Positions 20,737 to 31,318 of a stretch of DNA of 64,000 bases are shown here, in pieces. The position numbers were made by a program, and so were the translations under genes. How positions within the stretch are numbered: position 1 is the first letter of the stretch; each line of letters opens with the position of its first letter. Below the pieces are notes generated by a model that saw only the letters and a program-made list of their open reading frames with translations, ran no database searches and was not told the DNA's origin. The DNA comes from Branchiostoma belcheri (Eukaryota; Chordata; Leptocardii; Amphioxiformes; Branchiostomatidae), in contig NW_017802392.1 in the NCBI RefSeq assembly GCF_001625305.1, forward strand, positions 1,017,623-1,081,622. The letters are read 5' to 3'.

Positions 20737-22414
20737 CGACCTTGCCTAATGTTATTCCAATCGGGGTGATTGTCAATTTTTTGCCTTACCCACAACAATG
20801 GCCCTTGCACAACACAAATTGTCTTTGTTAGTGATGCTAATGATTGACTTTTCCCCCGAACGAAATCACCGACTACGGTAAAGAATCGTCTGGGGCGACC
20901 AGTACCTTCTTCTGGCATCTGAATTGAAACCAACTCTACAAAGAAATCGTCGTCGAGAACAAAATCTTCCTTACTTTGCATTACCTTCTCGACCTCAGAA
21001 AGTATGAGCTCAGGGTTCATGTCGGATTTATTCACAAGTTTAGTGGAAATTGGTTTGTCGAGGCTTTTGGAGTTAATTACAATACGCATCTTGTCGTTGT
21101 CTTCAAGCTCCCTACCAACACGATCAATCATTGCATCAAACATGTCATGTAAGACCTCTTGGACATCAGTATCATTCAAGCGTCCGTCCTGCGGTATTGA
21201 CGCACGCATGGTGACCTGGTTAGCGTTAAATTTCTTGTTAGGGGCTTGTCTAACTTCTTCTATTCTAAAGTACTGTTGTGAGTTTGCGGGTTTGTTATTT
21301 TCCTGCTCAATCTCGACGTCTTGGTTCTGTCCTACATTTGCATCGCTAAACTCCTCTTCTTCCCAGTCAACACCTTCTAAGTCTACTGCCCCTAACCCTA
21401 ATTGCGGCTGACTATCGTCTACAACTTGACTCTGAGTAAAATCGGATTCCCAATCTATTCCTTCTAAATCTAAACCTACGAGCCCTACCCCAGACTGTGG
21501 TTGGCTACTGTTTGAGAGAGAAAGAGATACAATACACACCATAAATATCTAGAACTGAACGCGTTTAACGTGGAAGTATACAAAAACATTCTACCCGTTA
21601 CCCTGGATTTGTATGTAATCAAAAATATGCTAACACTACCAGTAAAAATATTTTTACTCACGTTTGGGATGTCTCGGGTTGCGTGTACCAGTCCCCCTCA
21701 CTCCTGTCTTGGGACCAGCTTATGGCTTGCAGGTCGTCCTCCAGTCCGAAGTCTTCGTCTGTCGCCAGAATCACCTTCCGGCACCAGCGGTCCTGGGTAA
21801 ATGTAGTCAATTGTATTCTTAACATGTGTATGTACAATCAGTGGGTATTGCTCACTACAGCACATTATATAAAAAAACAAAAACAAAAAAGAAAAACTGA
21901 CTCCACTGTACTTCATCTCCATCTTCCGGCGTTTCCTCGTCTGCGTCCTCATCTGTCACCAGGTCCGGCATGTCCGGGCACTCCAGGGTAAATGGAGTAA
22001 GCTGACTCCACGCTACGTCGTCGACCTCGTCCCCCCGACACCTCCTGGGTGAACGGAGTCAGCTGGCTCCATTCTATGTCGCGTCCTTCTTCTTCTTCAG
22101 CCGTTTCTTGTGTAAAAGACTGAGACCACTGGACGCCATGAAGGTCTACCCAAGGCGAATCGCCTTCCCGCGGCTCGTCCTGCGCCCAGTTGATGTTGTC
22201 CAGATCCAGCGAAGCAAGGATCTCTTCGTAGCGAGACCTAGTATACAAAATATAAAGAAATATTGTGAATAAATACAGGATATCGAAGTGAATGGAAAAG
22301 CAGTTACCAGAGAAATCATTCAGGAAAATGAGACAACAAGAACACACACACACACCTCTTTGTGTCTTGAAGGTCGTCGTCTGGCGGGCGGCGTTTCCTA
22401 CCGTTGTCCTCCAT
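20737..22414 (-). CDS. Tryptophan-motif gene, copy B: four-exon gene with a PolB-associated-like domain
   Basis: Exon 1 is 22356-22414 (ATG at 22414; MEDNGRKRRPPDDDLQ). Exon 2 is 21912-22237, exon 3 is 21662-21792, and exon 4 runs from 21507 to the gap. Donors are GTGTGT (inside a CA/GT repeat), GTACAG and GTGAGT; acceptors are ACTAG, CCCAG and AACAG. Phases agree (59 nt; exon 3 is 131 nt; exon 4 supplies one base). Introns are 118, 119 and 154 bp. The N-terminal half is acidic with repeated W motifs. The C-terminal block (DNDKMRIVINSKSLDKPIS, then a SEVEKVMQS helix, then FVELVSIQMPEEGTGR) looks like a folded domain. I associate it, unverified, with sequence upstream of type-B DNA polymerase in virus-like transposons. 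Exon 2 is 2 nt shorter than in copy A (near 22027-22045), breaking the frame; a second pair of shifts lies at 20777-20782 and 20853-20857. Confidence 0.6.
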
Positions 22415-22470
22415 TCTCAGCTGTGCAGCAAGCTCACGGTAAGTTTAGATTCTCGCGCTTTGGTCTCTCA

Positions 22471-22478
22471 TTTTTATA
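22471..22478 (-). promoter_or_regulatory. TATA box for gene copy B
   Basis: On the minus strand GGGTATAAAAATG places TATAAAAA 57-64 nt upstream of the ATG at 22414. With a start site 25-30 bp downstream the 5' UTR would be about 30 nt. The position strongly supports the exon-1 assignment. Confidence 0.6.
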
Positions 22479-22680
22479 CCCGACTCGATGTCACCGCGCG
22501 CCTAATTACTTGACCAATCCCAACCACACACACCTAGACGGTCGACCAATCACCGCGGTGCACACCCAGGCTATTGTCTTCCAGTTATTACCATTGTCTC
22601 ACGTGAGATAATTAAACTTGTCTGCTACATAAACATACTTTAACAAGCTTAGTTCAATTACAAACAGGCACGGCATGTAG

Positions 22681-22980
22681 AAGGTCTTTGATCTGGATTA
22701 GCGACCCGTGTGTTACTTAAATCTTAGCTTTTTTACGCCACACTGTTATTGTGACGGTTTACGCTTGCCAAAATATTTGTCAGGCTGTCGGACAAAATTA
22801 TCCGCTACATATTTAATACATTTATAATGTAATTAACTTTAAAGATCCTTTATCTGGATTAGCGACCGGTGTGTTACTTCATTCTTACCTTTTTTTAAGC
22901 TTCACGGTTTACGCTTAACAAAATGTTTGTCAGGCTGACGGCTAAAATAATCCGCTACATATTTAATGTATGATAAATGT
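22681..22980. repeat. Direct repeat upstream of gene copy B, period 161 bp
   Basis: CTGGATTAGCGACC(C/G)GTGTGTTACTT recurs at 22693 and 22854. It is followed in both by CGGTTTACGCTT, TTTGTCAGGCTG and ATCCGCTACATATTTAAT. A third partial match (TCTGCTACATAAAC) lies at 22621. The units are about 80-85% alike. They lie 200-550 bp upstream of the TATA box and could be regulatory or the subterminal repeats of a mobile element carrying the gene. Confidence 0.75.
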
Positions 22981-23326
22981 CATTAACGCTAATCCTTATC
23001 ATCAGATAACCCTACGATAAGCCGGTAAATACCTAATTATACAATTACCTCTGGACAGCGACGTCTGGCGTTTTGGACGATATAGACGGAATATCGTCGC
23101 TCAAAAATTACCAAAAAAGATTGTGGAAAAGATGTTTTGGGCGTCCTTCGGGTAAAAAAAGAACGCCCCGAGAAAAGGAACACTCGTGCGAAAATCTGTG
23201 TTTACAAAACAACAAACATCACATGAATAATGGAGGCGCGCCATTGGCCGTCGCTCTGAGGCTTAGCCAATCAAATAAAGCCCCGCTGCTCAGGCTAGCT
23301 CATTACTGACATCATCACCAATCGTT
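22981..23326. other. No gene seen; two CCAAT-type boxes
   Basis: A short plus-strand ORF (23073-23309) is not recognised. CCATTGG and AGCCAATCA lie near 23241-23275 and could be promoter elements of something outside the supported features. Confidence 0.3.
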
Positions 23327-23844
23327 TCATATGTAATCGGGTCCAGACCAAGTATAGAGCGTGCGATATATTACAGGGGGTGGTACCCAGGCTATTTTTG
23401 ACCCGGGTTCGAATGACAGCTTGTGCTTTTTCTTTTGTATTTGTATTTTGTCAACGATCATGCTGTCGTACACATCAGCACGAAGAAACCCGGGTGGGAT
23501 GTGGTCTGGGCTCATCGCGAAGTCCAGCGATGTTGGATCTTTCGGTCGAAGTGTCTAAATAGCACAAAAGGAACAGAAAATTAGATCGAATTAGATAGAA
23601 AAATGAAAAATTGTTTTACAGATCTTAATGCTTACTAACATTACTAAAACTCGCCAGAGTTGACATCATTGTCAAGGAGTACAGTGCTTACATAAACATT
23701 GATAAAACTTACCAGATTTGACATTCTTGGTACCTCCGGGTTGGGTGCTGTGTCGTCCACGTTTGCCAACATCGTCTCCTGAACGATGGCGTGCGCCGAT
23801 TTGAAGAGGTCATCCTTCGCCTTCGATTTGACCTCAGCTTGAAT
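23327..23844 (-). pseudogene. MULE-type transposase fragment, two exons
   Basis: Exon a (23713-23844, 44 codons, phase 0 at both ends) follows CTTGTTTCAG and ends at a consensus donor (CTG|GTAAGT). It reads IQAEVKSKAKDDLFKSAHAI and continues through PNPEVPRMSNL. Exon b (23327-23554) follows TGTGCTATTTAG and reads LRPKDPTSLDF, then MSPDHIPPGFLRADV. It then leaves the family pattern and ends at TGA. The order (helical linker, LRP.DP..L.F, HIP.GFLR.DV) is what I know as the region between the FLYWCH zinc finger and the catalytic core in MULE-type transposases. The catalytic core is absent. Confidence 0.5.
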
Positions 23845-24940
23845 CTGAAACAAGTTATCCACCAGGCCATAGCGTAGTCTGGAGCAAATGTCGCGTTGTG
23901 GTTTGTGGCGAACCAGATGTTCAGCTTACTCAGCAGACACAATGTTCAGACCTTCCTCTCTCTCAGGGCTTGGGCCTGCTAGCTCCTACGACAGAACAGA
24001 GCACTGTTTTCAAGTAAACAAAATACAAAAGTCCCATGCACACAATTGAATTAAGATACAATAAATTAGGACCAGGATAATGAAAATAGTAACTAACCAG
24101 CAACAGTATAAATTATAATAATAATTTCTGTTGCAAACCTGTCTGGCCCGTGGTTTTCAAGGCAGTATTACTCCTCCACCCTTGTTTTGGCCGTTGCTTT
24201 TGAAATGAATTCCTTTATGGAAGCTGTTGTCGCCTTTTCGGCGATCTGCCCAATCGCCAGCCTTAACATGAGTCATGCAAATTTCTTCCTTGACATTTAC
24301 TAGCGTCAACATTCTCTACCGGGGCTTTTTAAAAATGTTTTTCTCTCTTCTTAATCCGCAGTAATAAATTACTTTCATCTTCCACTTCATTAAAAGTGTC
24401 ACATGTGCCTGGGTATGATGGCATGTCATGATACGATTGGGGACCAAAGCTGTACATGGCATCTCGGAATCTTTGCTTTCTTGACAAGCTTTTGCCCTTC
24501 ATAGATCCAGAGTGTGGTGAGTGGAACTGGGGCTTGCACTGCTTCGAATTTCCCTGTCGGTACTTGCGTTTTTGCTGGATCGATCTAAAGTGTTGCAGCT
24601 TGGCGTATGTAATGGATTGGGTTTGTCTTTACGGCCATCATGCCGGATCAGCAGGTCATTCTCGAAGTGCCAGTGTACACCATAGCCTAGGAGCAGAAAG
24701 TCTGCAATTTTTTCACCGTTTGTTCGAGAATCCCTGCGGTAATTCTTTAGCAAATTGATAGGAATTGTTGTTCTGTCACTCAAAACAATCTTTGCTGCTT
24801 GTGAAATCTTGTTTTGCTGGTGGTTGTTGCTGTCCTTTGTTGTAAAATGTGCCCTGACAAAGAGGTTGGTGATGATACAGGTGTTTAAAATTGTAACTGG
24901 TCAAGAGAGGGTCTGAGCAGATGTCTTCTTTTCGTTCCTG
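23845..24940. other. No supported gene
   Basis: Minus-strand frames around 24499-24964 contain suggestive stretches (for example CQGTFYNKGQQQPPAKQDF) but are broken and unassigned. Confidence 0.3.
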
Positions 24941-25150
24941 GACAGTAGAACAACAAGAGGTCACAAATACAAGCTAAAAGTTCCCCTTGCAAAAGCTAGA
25001 GTGAGAGGCCAGGTGTTCAGTACTAGAATTGTCAAGGAGTGGAACTCGCTACCAGAATGGGTAGTGAACAGCAAAACAGTGAACCAGTTCAAGACTAATC
25101 TGGACAAGCACTGGATGCACCTCGTATTCAAGCACGTCGGAAGCGACTAG
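24941..25150 (+). mobile_element. LINE reverse-transcriptase C-terminal tail
   Basis: The plus-strand frame from 24941 to the TAG at 25148 reads TRGHKYKLKVPLAKARVRGQ, then FSTRIVKEWNSLPEWVVNS, then VNQFKTNLDKHW. The W-N-x-L-P ... F-K-x-x-L-D-x-x-W pattern is the standard end of CR1/L2/Jockey-like LINE polyproteins. Nothing upstream of it is recognisable, so the copy is a short 3' fragment. Confidence 0.75.
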
Positions 25151-27829
25151 AGCGGCTCATCATAGGCAACGCCTCCCACAGCCGTATGCGGTATCAGGTT
25201 TGATGTGCCCTGGCTTTGAGTAGGTTGCTGAATTGCTTCTCTTCAGCCATGGTAGAGCCAATGACCACCACTCTGAAGTTGTTGGGAATGTGATCCTTTA
25301 GGGAATAAATGTAGTTCTCTCTCGCATCAAATAAAATGACAAACACAATGTATCAAAAAGCTCGATAAACAAGCAGCTAAAGAAACCTATTGTTATCATA
25401 AAGAAGAATATGGCGGCTATACATCTTCATCTCCTTGCACACACCGTGAAGAATAAATGCACGGGCAGATAATTACCAATGTACTATAAGAATTTTTCAA
25501 CTTTTTACACGCATGTGAAAAAAAATATCTCACCACTCATACCTGCTCATCATAGTATTTATTCATGTTTTCAGATATCTCCTTTATTAACTTGGGAATT
25601 GTTTCATCTCACATCTGCATCTTCAATATCTGCGGCACCAGGTGCCAGGCTCTGTCCTTTCCTTATGTAGAAGGCAAGATCAGAACAGGTAAAACAGTCT
25701 GTCCACTGATCTCTCCTGAAATTGTCAGTAGCGCGTGGTTTGCACACCTCATAAACTCCCACTCTCCAGACCTGTTTAGAGAGATGGTCATTTGTGTCAG
25801 TATAATACCAAATATGGAAGGTACCTCAAAAACAAGTCAGTTCCTTACAATTATCAAATATGAAGAAGTCCTTGTTGCAGGCCACGAAATACGCATCAAA
25901 TATGCATTCGCACTGCAACACAAAATCCACATGGTATGGTACTTTCATTGTTTTCATGGCCACCTCTGTACCAAATTCATCAAATGTAAGAGCATACTAA
26001 TCCGTTGAAACAAAACTACTGATTTCTTACTGGTCAGTTTCTGCCTTTCCTTGTTTCCTTTTTTTGTAAGGTACCTACACCAGCCATCAATCTCGATACA
26101 ATCTCCACACATTACTCAATATCTCATCACAACATGCAAAGCTACCCTGAACACAGGGTTTTACAGTCATTGTGGTTTGCTTTTGTGGATTCAATGCCTC
26201 TTTCTCTTTCACCCCTTTAAGTTCTACTTCCGCATTTCCTCCTCCTCAAAGACTGTTTTCACAAGGTTCTTGGCAAGCACGGCTGGATGCTTGTATACAC
26301 GTATCAGCTCCCCCAGGTGGCTACCCGACAGATGCTGGGACAGGTGCAGGCTCAGGTGCGGGCACAGGCACTTGGCGAGATTGTTGATGCATGCACGGGC
26401 ACAGGCATCCCCGAGGATGCCAAGGATGCCTGGGCACAGAATGTGGTCACATCCGTACAGGAGAGCCGCAAACAGCTTCCCTTCACGGCACACTCCATCT
26501 TATGTAGTGCGCCCTAGGGGACCACAGTGATTTGCGATAAAGGTTGTAATGATCGGAAAACTAAGTGCAGAGTGTGAAGGAGTAAATTAGAAACACAGTT
26601 AAGCAGTTTTATTTGGCATTGCATACAGGCCTTATCTATAGATGTGTGATTCGGGGGAGGTGTGAAAGGTTACTGGGAACACTAACTGCAGAACAGTTTT
26701 AGATTGAACTGTAATACAAGAAACTTCATAATCGAATGCACAAGTGTAAACATGATGATATAATATTTTGACATACTTACATCAGTATAAATCCCACCAC
26801 AGAAAAAATTTCATCAATGATGAATTACAGTATATAAGATCAAGTTTACTGTTGAAGTAATAGAAACACTATACATGTATCAAATCTTTTTATACATCAA
26901 TGACAGCCAAGCTTACCCCATGTGTTCCCTTCTGACATGATATGATTAACTATTTAGCTCAAGTCTAGGTAAACAAGTATATTGCTATGTGTAAACTTGT
27001 TAACAAAATAGATGAAAACATGTTTATTCAGCTTGCTTGTAGCATCTAGAATAAATGCTGGTGGCTGTTTACCATTTATCATTTTTTTTATTTCAAAGAG
27101 TAGTATCATAGAAAATGAAGACTTAAACGACAGGGGGTGTGCCCATAGCTATGTCTTATTCTACCATGATTGTGGATGCAACATTCGGGTCTGAACTATA
27201 CCATGAGAAAGTCATGAGCACCCATATGTCCAGAGAAATGTAAATGTCAGATTTCAATCTTATATCATGTACAGAGAGATGGTTATCAAGTGAAAACCTG
27301 AACCAGACTCCTAAGCCTGTAATCACCCTGTGGTCCTCTAGTCTGAGAGCAGGTCACAACAAAACATGATGAAATAAAACATACAGTCAAGTTGAGTCAA
27401 CAGATACACTCGCTTTTCAATTATAGTAGATATAAAGCAATAGATAAGGTTTTCAATGGAAGGTTTTTGTCCAGTTGCATTGGGAATATGAACTTTGCTA
27501 CAGTGCTGTTTAACTTACGTGTCTGAAGGAGGGAAAAAGTTTTGTACAAACCTTGTAGAGGTTCATTTTTCGCTTTACTATATAATCTACATTCTACAAC
27601 AAAGTGGTAAAATTACAATATTTACATAATCTTTAAGGAAAGGGCGGTAGATTCATAGATTCATGCTAGATGTAAAAGTGAAGAAACGGTAGATTCATGC
27701 TAGATGTAAAAGTTAAAAAAAAACATATATAGGCAGCCAATTGAGCCATATATCCCATATATAACCAATTATCCCATTTAAGAAGGTGTTAATGAGCCAC
27801 TCCCCCCTATAGAGTTAATCCCCGCCCAA
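25151..27829. other. No recognised gene; two unassigned ORFs
   Basis: A plus-strand ORF at 25565-26008 (147 codons) and a minus-strand ORF at 26224-26493 (89 codons; Cys/Leu-rich, ends VFEEEEMRK) are the only long frames. A minus-strand reading of 25.6-26.0 kb (FDEFGTEVAMKTMKVPYH, then an AG acceptor near 25775) is also protein-like but broken. I cannot name any of them. The rest is AT-rich. Confidence 0.3.
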
Positions 27830-27934
27830 GCTCCGACCGTGTTTTAAGGCCCGACCGTGTTTTAAGCTCCGACCGTGTTTTAAGACTCGACCGTGTTTTA
27901 AGCTCCGACCGTGTTTTAAGGCTCGACCGTGTTG
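27830..27934. repeat. 18-bp tandem repeat, six copies
   Basis: Units of the form (G)CTCCGACCGTGTTTTAAG are repeated about six times, alternating CTCCGACC and CTCGACC variants. The last unit is cut at GTGTTGG. The following sequence to 28020 is rich in CGACCG/CGATCG palindromes. Confidence 0.85.
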
Positions 27935-28968
27935 GCTAGCCACGATCGTGTTTCACCGACCGATTGATCGACGGACGGGAGACGCCGTCGGGCGATCGTA
28001 CCGACTGTGGTGACGGCGGATGCTGTCGGTCACGTAAGTCGCCACCGATAACATACTTTGATGTCGGACTGAAAAATTTAACCTCCTTTGACCTTAGGCC
28101 GTCAACTTGACTTAAGCCCACTTTCCTTCTCATCTCTGCCAAACCTGTGTCAGACCGGGCTGGGAGGCTTGTGTGTTGTCAATGTTGCGACCGGTGAAAC
28201 CCTGATCGGTCTCCTTCGCTCTCCCCATCCCTTTTACAGGGGGGTTCGTCGATGACTATCACGAGGTCAGCTCTGGTCATTTTGTTCAGCATTTTTCCAG
28301 TAAACTGTAGCTTTGTGCAGAGACTGCGGACGTGTAAAATGATAATAAGTCTCTTTGTGTCTGGGTCAAACTGAACTAGAAAGGTAACGCTTGCAAATCA
28401 AATGCATAATGCTACCTCCGCATATCGTCTGCTTTGTATATCTCCTGCCCTAAAGCCTCCGGCTTAGTCCCTCCTGCCATAAAATTGCAACATGCTGTAA
28501 CTTAACACTTGCCATGATGACAGACGTCTTGTTCATGTCATCGACATTATTGGTTTAGAGAAGAGTAAGCATAGAAAAAACAACATATCTTCCTTTGGTA
28601 AACATAATTGTTTTATCAATGATGGAGTGTTGTATCAAGTGATCTGTTTGGCCTTAGGGCAAATAACAAATGTGCTATAGGATAAGGTGGAATCTTTGAT
28701 ACACATTGTGGTTTTGGGGAAAGAAATGCCCAATATATCATAGAGTAGTCGCTTTACGCAAAAACGAGAACAGCATAAACATACTGAATTCATCACTTAT
28801 TTCTTAAAGATCTTAATCTTAATTATCACAGTGATTGGAAAAGTATATAATTTGTGTATTTACACTCATCTGTTTTTCTCCACTGCCTGCTGACTGTAGA
28901 ATGAATTTTGCTCTTTATTCGACGTAGCAAGAACTGCATGTACCGTTCAAACGGCATCATCCACATGA
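27935..28968. other. No supported gene
   Basis: A minus-strand ORF at 27936-28142 (68 codons, KVGLSQVDGLRSKEVKFF) is of unknown status. GC-rich start, AT-rich remainder. Confidence 0.3.
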
Positions 28969-28972
28969 TTAA

Positions 28973-29876
28973 CCCTACCTAGACCGGGCTTTTTTTGACA
29001 TGGGGGGACGGGGGGGGGGGGCTCTTTTGACCCCCCCTAAGAACTCGCGAACGGTATGTCGTATGACCATTAAATTTTCAGAGAATGGTGTACTAGTGAA
29101 AATTTATCATATCTATAATTTTTATGTCGTTAATATGGCGTCATTATGACGTCATTAATGTGATTTTATTGGCCAAAACCGTCTAAATAGGTTTTTCCCT
29201 GAAAACTAAATGGTATTCAACATAACTGTACCAAAAGTGTTTATGACAGAATATTATGGTGTACTAAGTCTTATGTTGCCCAAAGCAACACCGGTGACGT
29301 CATAAAATGACGTCATGCATATTTAAGATATCCGCCATCTTGGATCATCGATCTTGAATTTTCAAAAAGTTTTTTTTCATGATAAAGCCTAAAATACATT
29401 GTAAACATACTAAAGACCTTCATTTAAACCTTTTTTGGTAAAAAGAAATGGAAGTATTGATGAAATTTTAATGAAAATAACCTGTATATACCTGTTCTAA
29501 TGAAATGGTCCGCCATCTTGGATTTTGGCCAATGACGTCATCAAATTAGCATAAATTATGCATATTTAATGAGAGAATTTACATAAAATTATATTAGATG
29601 TTATTTAAATTAGAAACCATGAGTAACTTGACATAAAACCCATAAAATTCTATTGTTGAAACAAAAAGTACTAAATTTAGCAAAAAATGCCTGTCAGAAA
29701 CCCGTTACCATGGCAACACAAAAAATTATTATCTTATTCCAATGATGAAGAATTGATGCCAACAATATTCTAGGAAAAGTCACCAAGTTTCGCCGTTCTA
29801 CGGCTAGCCGTTCAGACGCTAGGTGACATCAAAGTTGCCGCGGGCACTTTTAGCCCCCCCCCGGTCCTAGGTAGGG
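28973..29876. mobile_element. piggyBac-type MITE, 904 bp, TTAA target duplication
   Basis: The element runs from CCCTACCTAGACCGGGC after TTAA (28969-28972) to the inverted end CGGTCCTAGGTAGGG before TTAA (29877-29880). TTAA duplication with CCC ends defines piggyBac-type transposition. G-runs and C-runs follow each end. There is no transposase. It contains four perfect TGACGTCA octamers (29147, 29295, 29308, 29533). Related ends occur at 4768, 50529 and 62622. Confidence 0.85.
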
Positions 29877-30067
29877 TTAAATTTTGATATCTTTTTCTAA
29901 TCATCCTTTACTATATCATTAGGCAAATATTTTATACAAATTGTATCAGATCCCATATTTCTATCTTAGAGTTATTTTTATGACATGAAGATATCGAGAT
30001 TATTGTAAACAATTCCAATCTAAAGAATGAAAAACAAAAGTTTTCATTAAGTTTTTTATCCCGAAAT

Positions 30068-30135
30068 CACAACGTGGGGTGCGGCAGAGTGCTCGAACCG
30101 AGAGGTCCCAGGTTCGGGCCCTGACCCGATCAAAA
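30068..30135 (+). mobile_element. tRNA-derived SINE head
   Basis: GTGGGGTGCGGCAGAGTGCTCGAACC.. followed by CCCAGGTTCGGGCCC resembles a tRNA with A-box and B-box (GGTTCG). It forms the start of a SINE-like unit. The second copy is at 32715-32785. Confidence 0.45.
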
Positions 30136-30610
30136 TAGCTCCAGGAGAGAAGCACAATAAATCGTGAATGAAAGCATCGATAGTGGTTAATTGTGTTTCA
30201 TAGTGTTGGTTTAGCCTATATGACATTGCACTTGGCAGATAGTACTTTTTACTACACAAACTTTTAACGCAGTTTTTTTGTTTAGTAAATTTGTTAATAA
30301 GCAATTAGTCATCTGACGTTATGTCATGTATTTACTTAATTGTTATTATTTGTTATTTTGTTTGATACATCAAATATTATGTATTATTATTTCATAGTTT
30401 TGAGTTAGTTACTGCTTCTATATTTACGTTTAGTTGTGGTGATGGCTTTGAATAGACACAATTGTATCTACGTTCCCTCAGCACACAATTGTGTTTTTCC
30501 TTTCTGTCCGGTTTGATTATTTTGTTATGTGCGAATAAAATAAAGGATACGAAAATAAAGAGAAGAAACAAAAAGAAGACGAATACAAAACTGCAGATCA
30601 GTAGAATTCA

Positions 30611-30687
30611 GTCATATAGCTCAGTGGAGAGTAAAGACAGAGAACTACTTACACATCGAGTAGGAAGAAAATCCCCTGAAATATGAC
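30611..30687 (+). tRNA. tRNA-like sequence or tRNA pseudogene
   Basis: Over 77 nt, GTCATAT at the start pairs perfectly with ATATGAC at the end (7-bp acceptor). TAGCTCAGTGG is a perfect A-box and D-arm sequence. CTACT...AGTAG can form a 5-bp anticodon stem, but with a 9-nt loop. The B-box (expected GGTTCGANTCC) is decayed to GAAGAAAATCC. It is more likely a pseudogene than a working tRNA. It is repeated almost unchanged at 33230-33306. Confidence 0.35.
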
Positions 30688-31318
30688 TGTTTCTTTGCCC
30701 GTTAGATATTCATACACACACGGGCCGTGGCATTATAGGACTTTATTTCTCGCACTAAGACGCAGATGGTTCTTTCATGTTTGTAGAAGGGCCAATCTAA
30801 AATAAAATCTGTTTCGTCATCAATATTGTTTGAAATATAATATTTACAAGAATTTAATAACTGACGTAATGAATAACTTTGGTAGTCAATCATTCACCGG
30901 CATGATGAAATTTCGGTCACAGAAAGTCTGCTCTTGACAGCTGCAAATGTGCAATCCTTCAATTATCCTGTAACACACGCTAATAAAATCACACCACAAC
31001 TTCATTGGATTTACCACAAATTAGTAGACGCCTCTGGCACCAACGGCCTTTTTCTGCTAAAGAGTCAATTCTATATGGGGAGTAGAACTATATCATCAGT
31101 AATAAGATTACCAGCTGGTATGGGTATATCAAAATTCTACAAGTTCAACGGGTACTATGTCTAGCATTATGTTGAAGATAACTACAAACTAAGAACTAGT
31201 ACAATAACAGAAAGAATTGCACTGCTGATGGGACCGTCCTGTCAATAACAGAAAGTATTGCGCTGCTGACAGGGCGGTCCTGTGTACTTATGAGTCATTG
31301 CACAAGAAAACCGGGCAT

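Larger units (their letters stand above)
29881..31318. repeat. Duplicated segment, copy 1 (about 1.4 kb)
   Basis: This segment matches 32360-33903 along most of its length: the TTTTGATATC start, the tRNA-like head at 30068, the tRNA-like sequence at 30611, the CACACACGGGCCGTGGCATTA block, and the end TCATTGCAC.AGAAAACC. Near 31203-31285 copy 1 has an internal 40-bp tandem duplication (AATAACAGAAAG...GTCCTGT). Its left border is exactly the right TTAA of the piggyBac-type MITE. Probably a repeat family or dispersed duplication; no coding. Confidence 0.75.

Noticed and set aside
25565..26008. 147-codon plus-strand ORF as a gene
   Set aside because: No domain, no splice context, and the opposite strand is at least as protein-like in places. 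Left as unassigned.
27830..27934. CRISPR-like array of regularly spaced repeats
   Set aside because: The 18-bp units are directly adjacent with no spacers and the context is eukaryotic.
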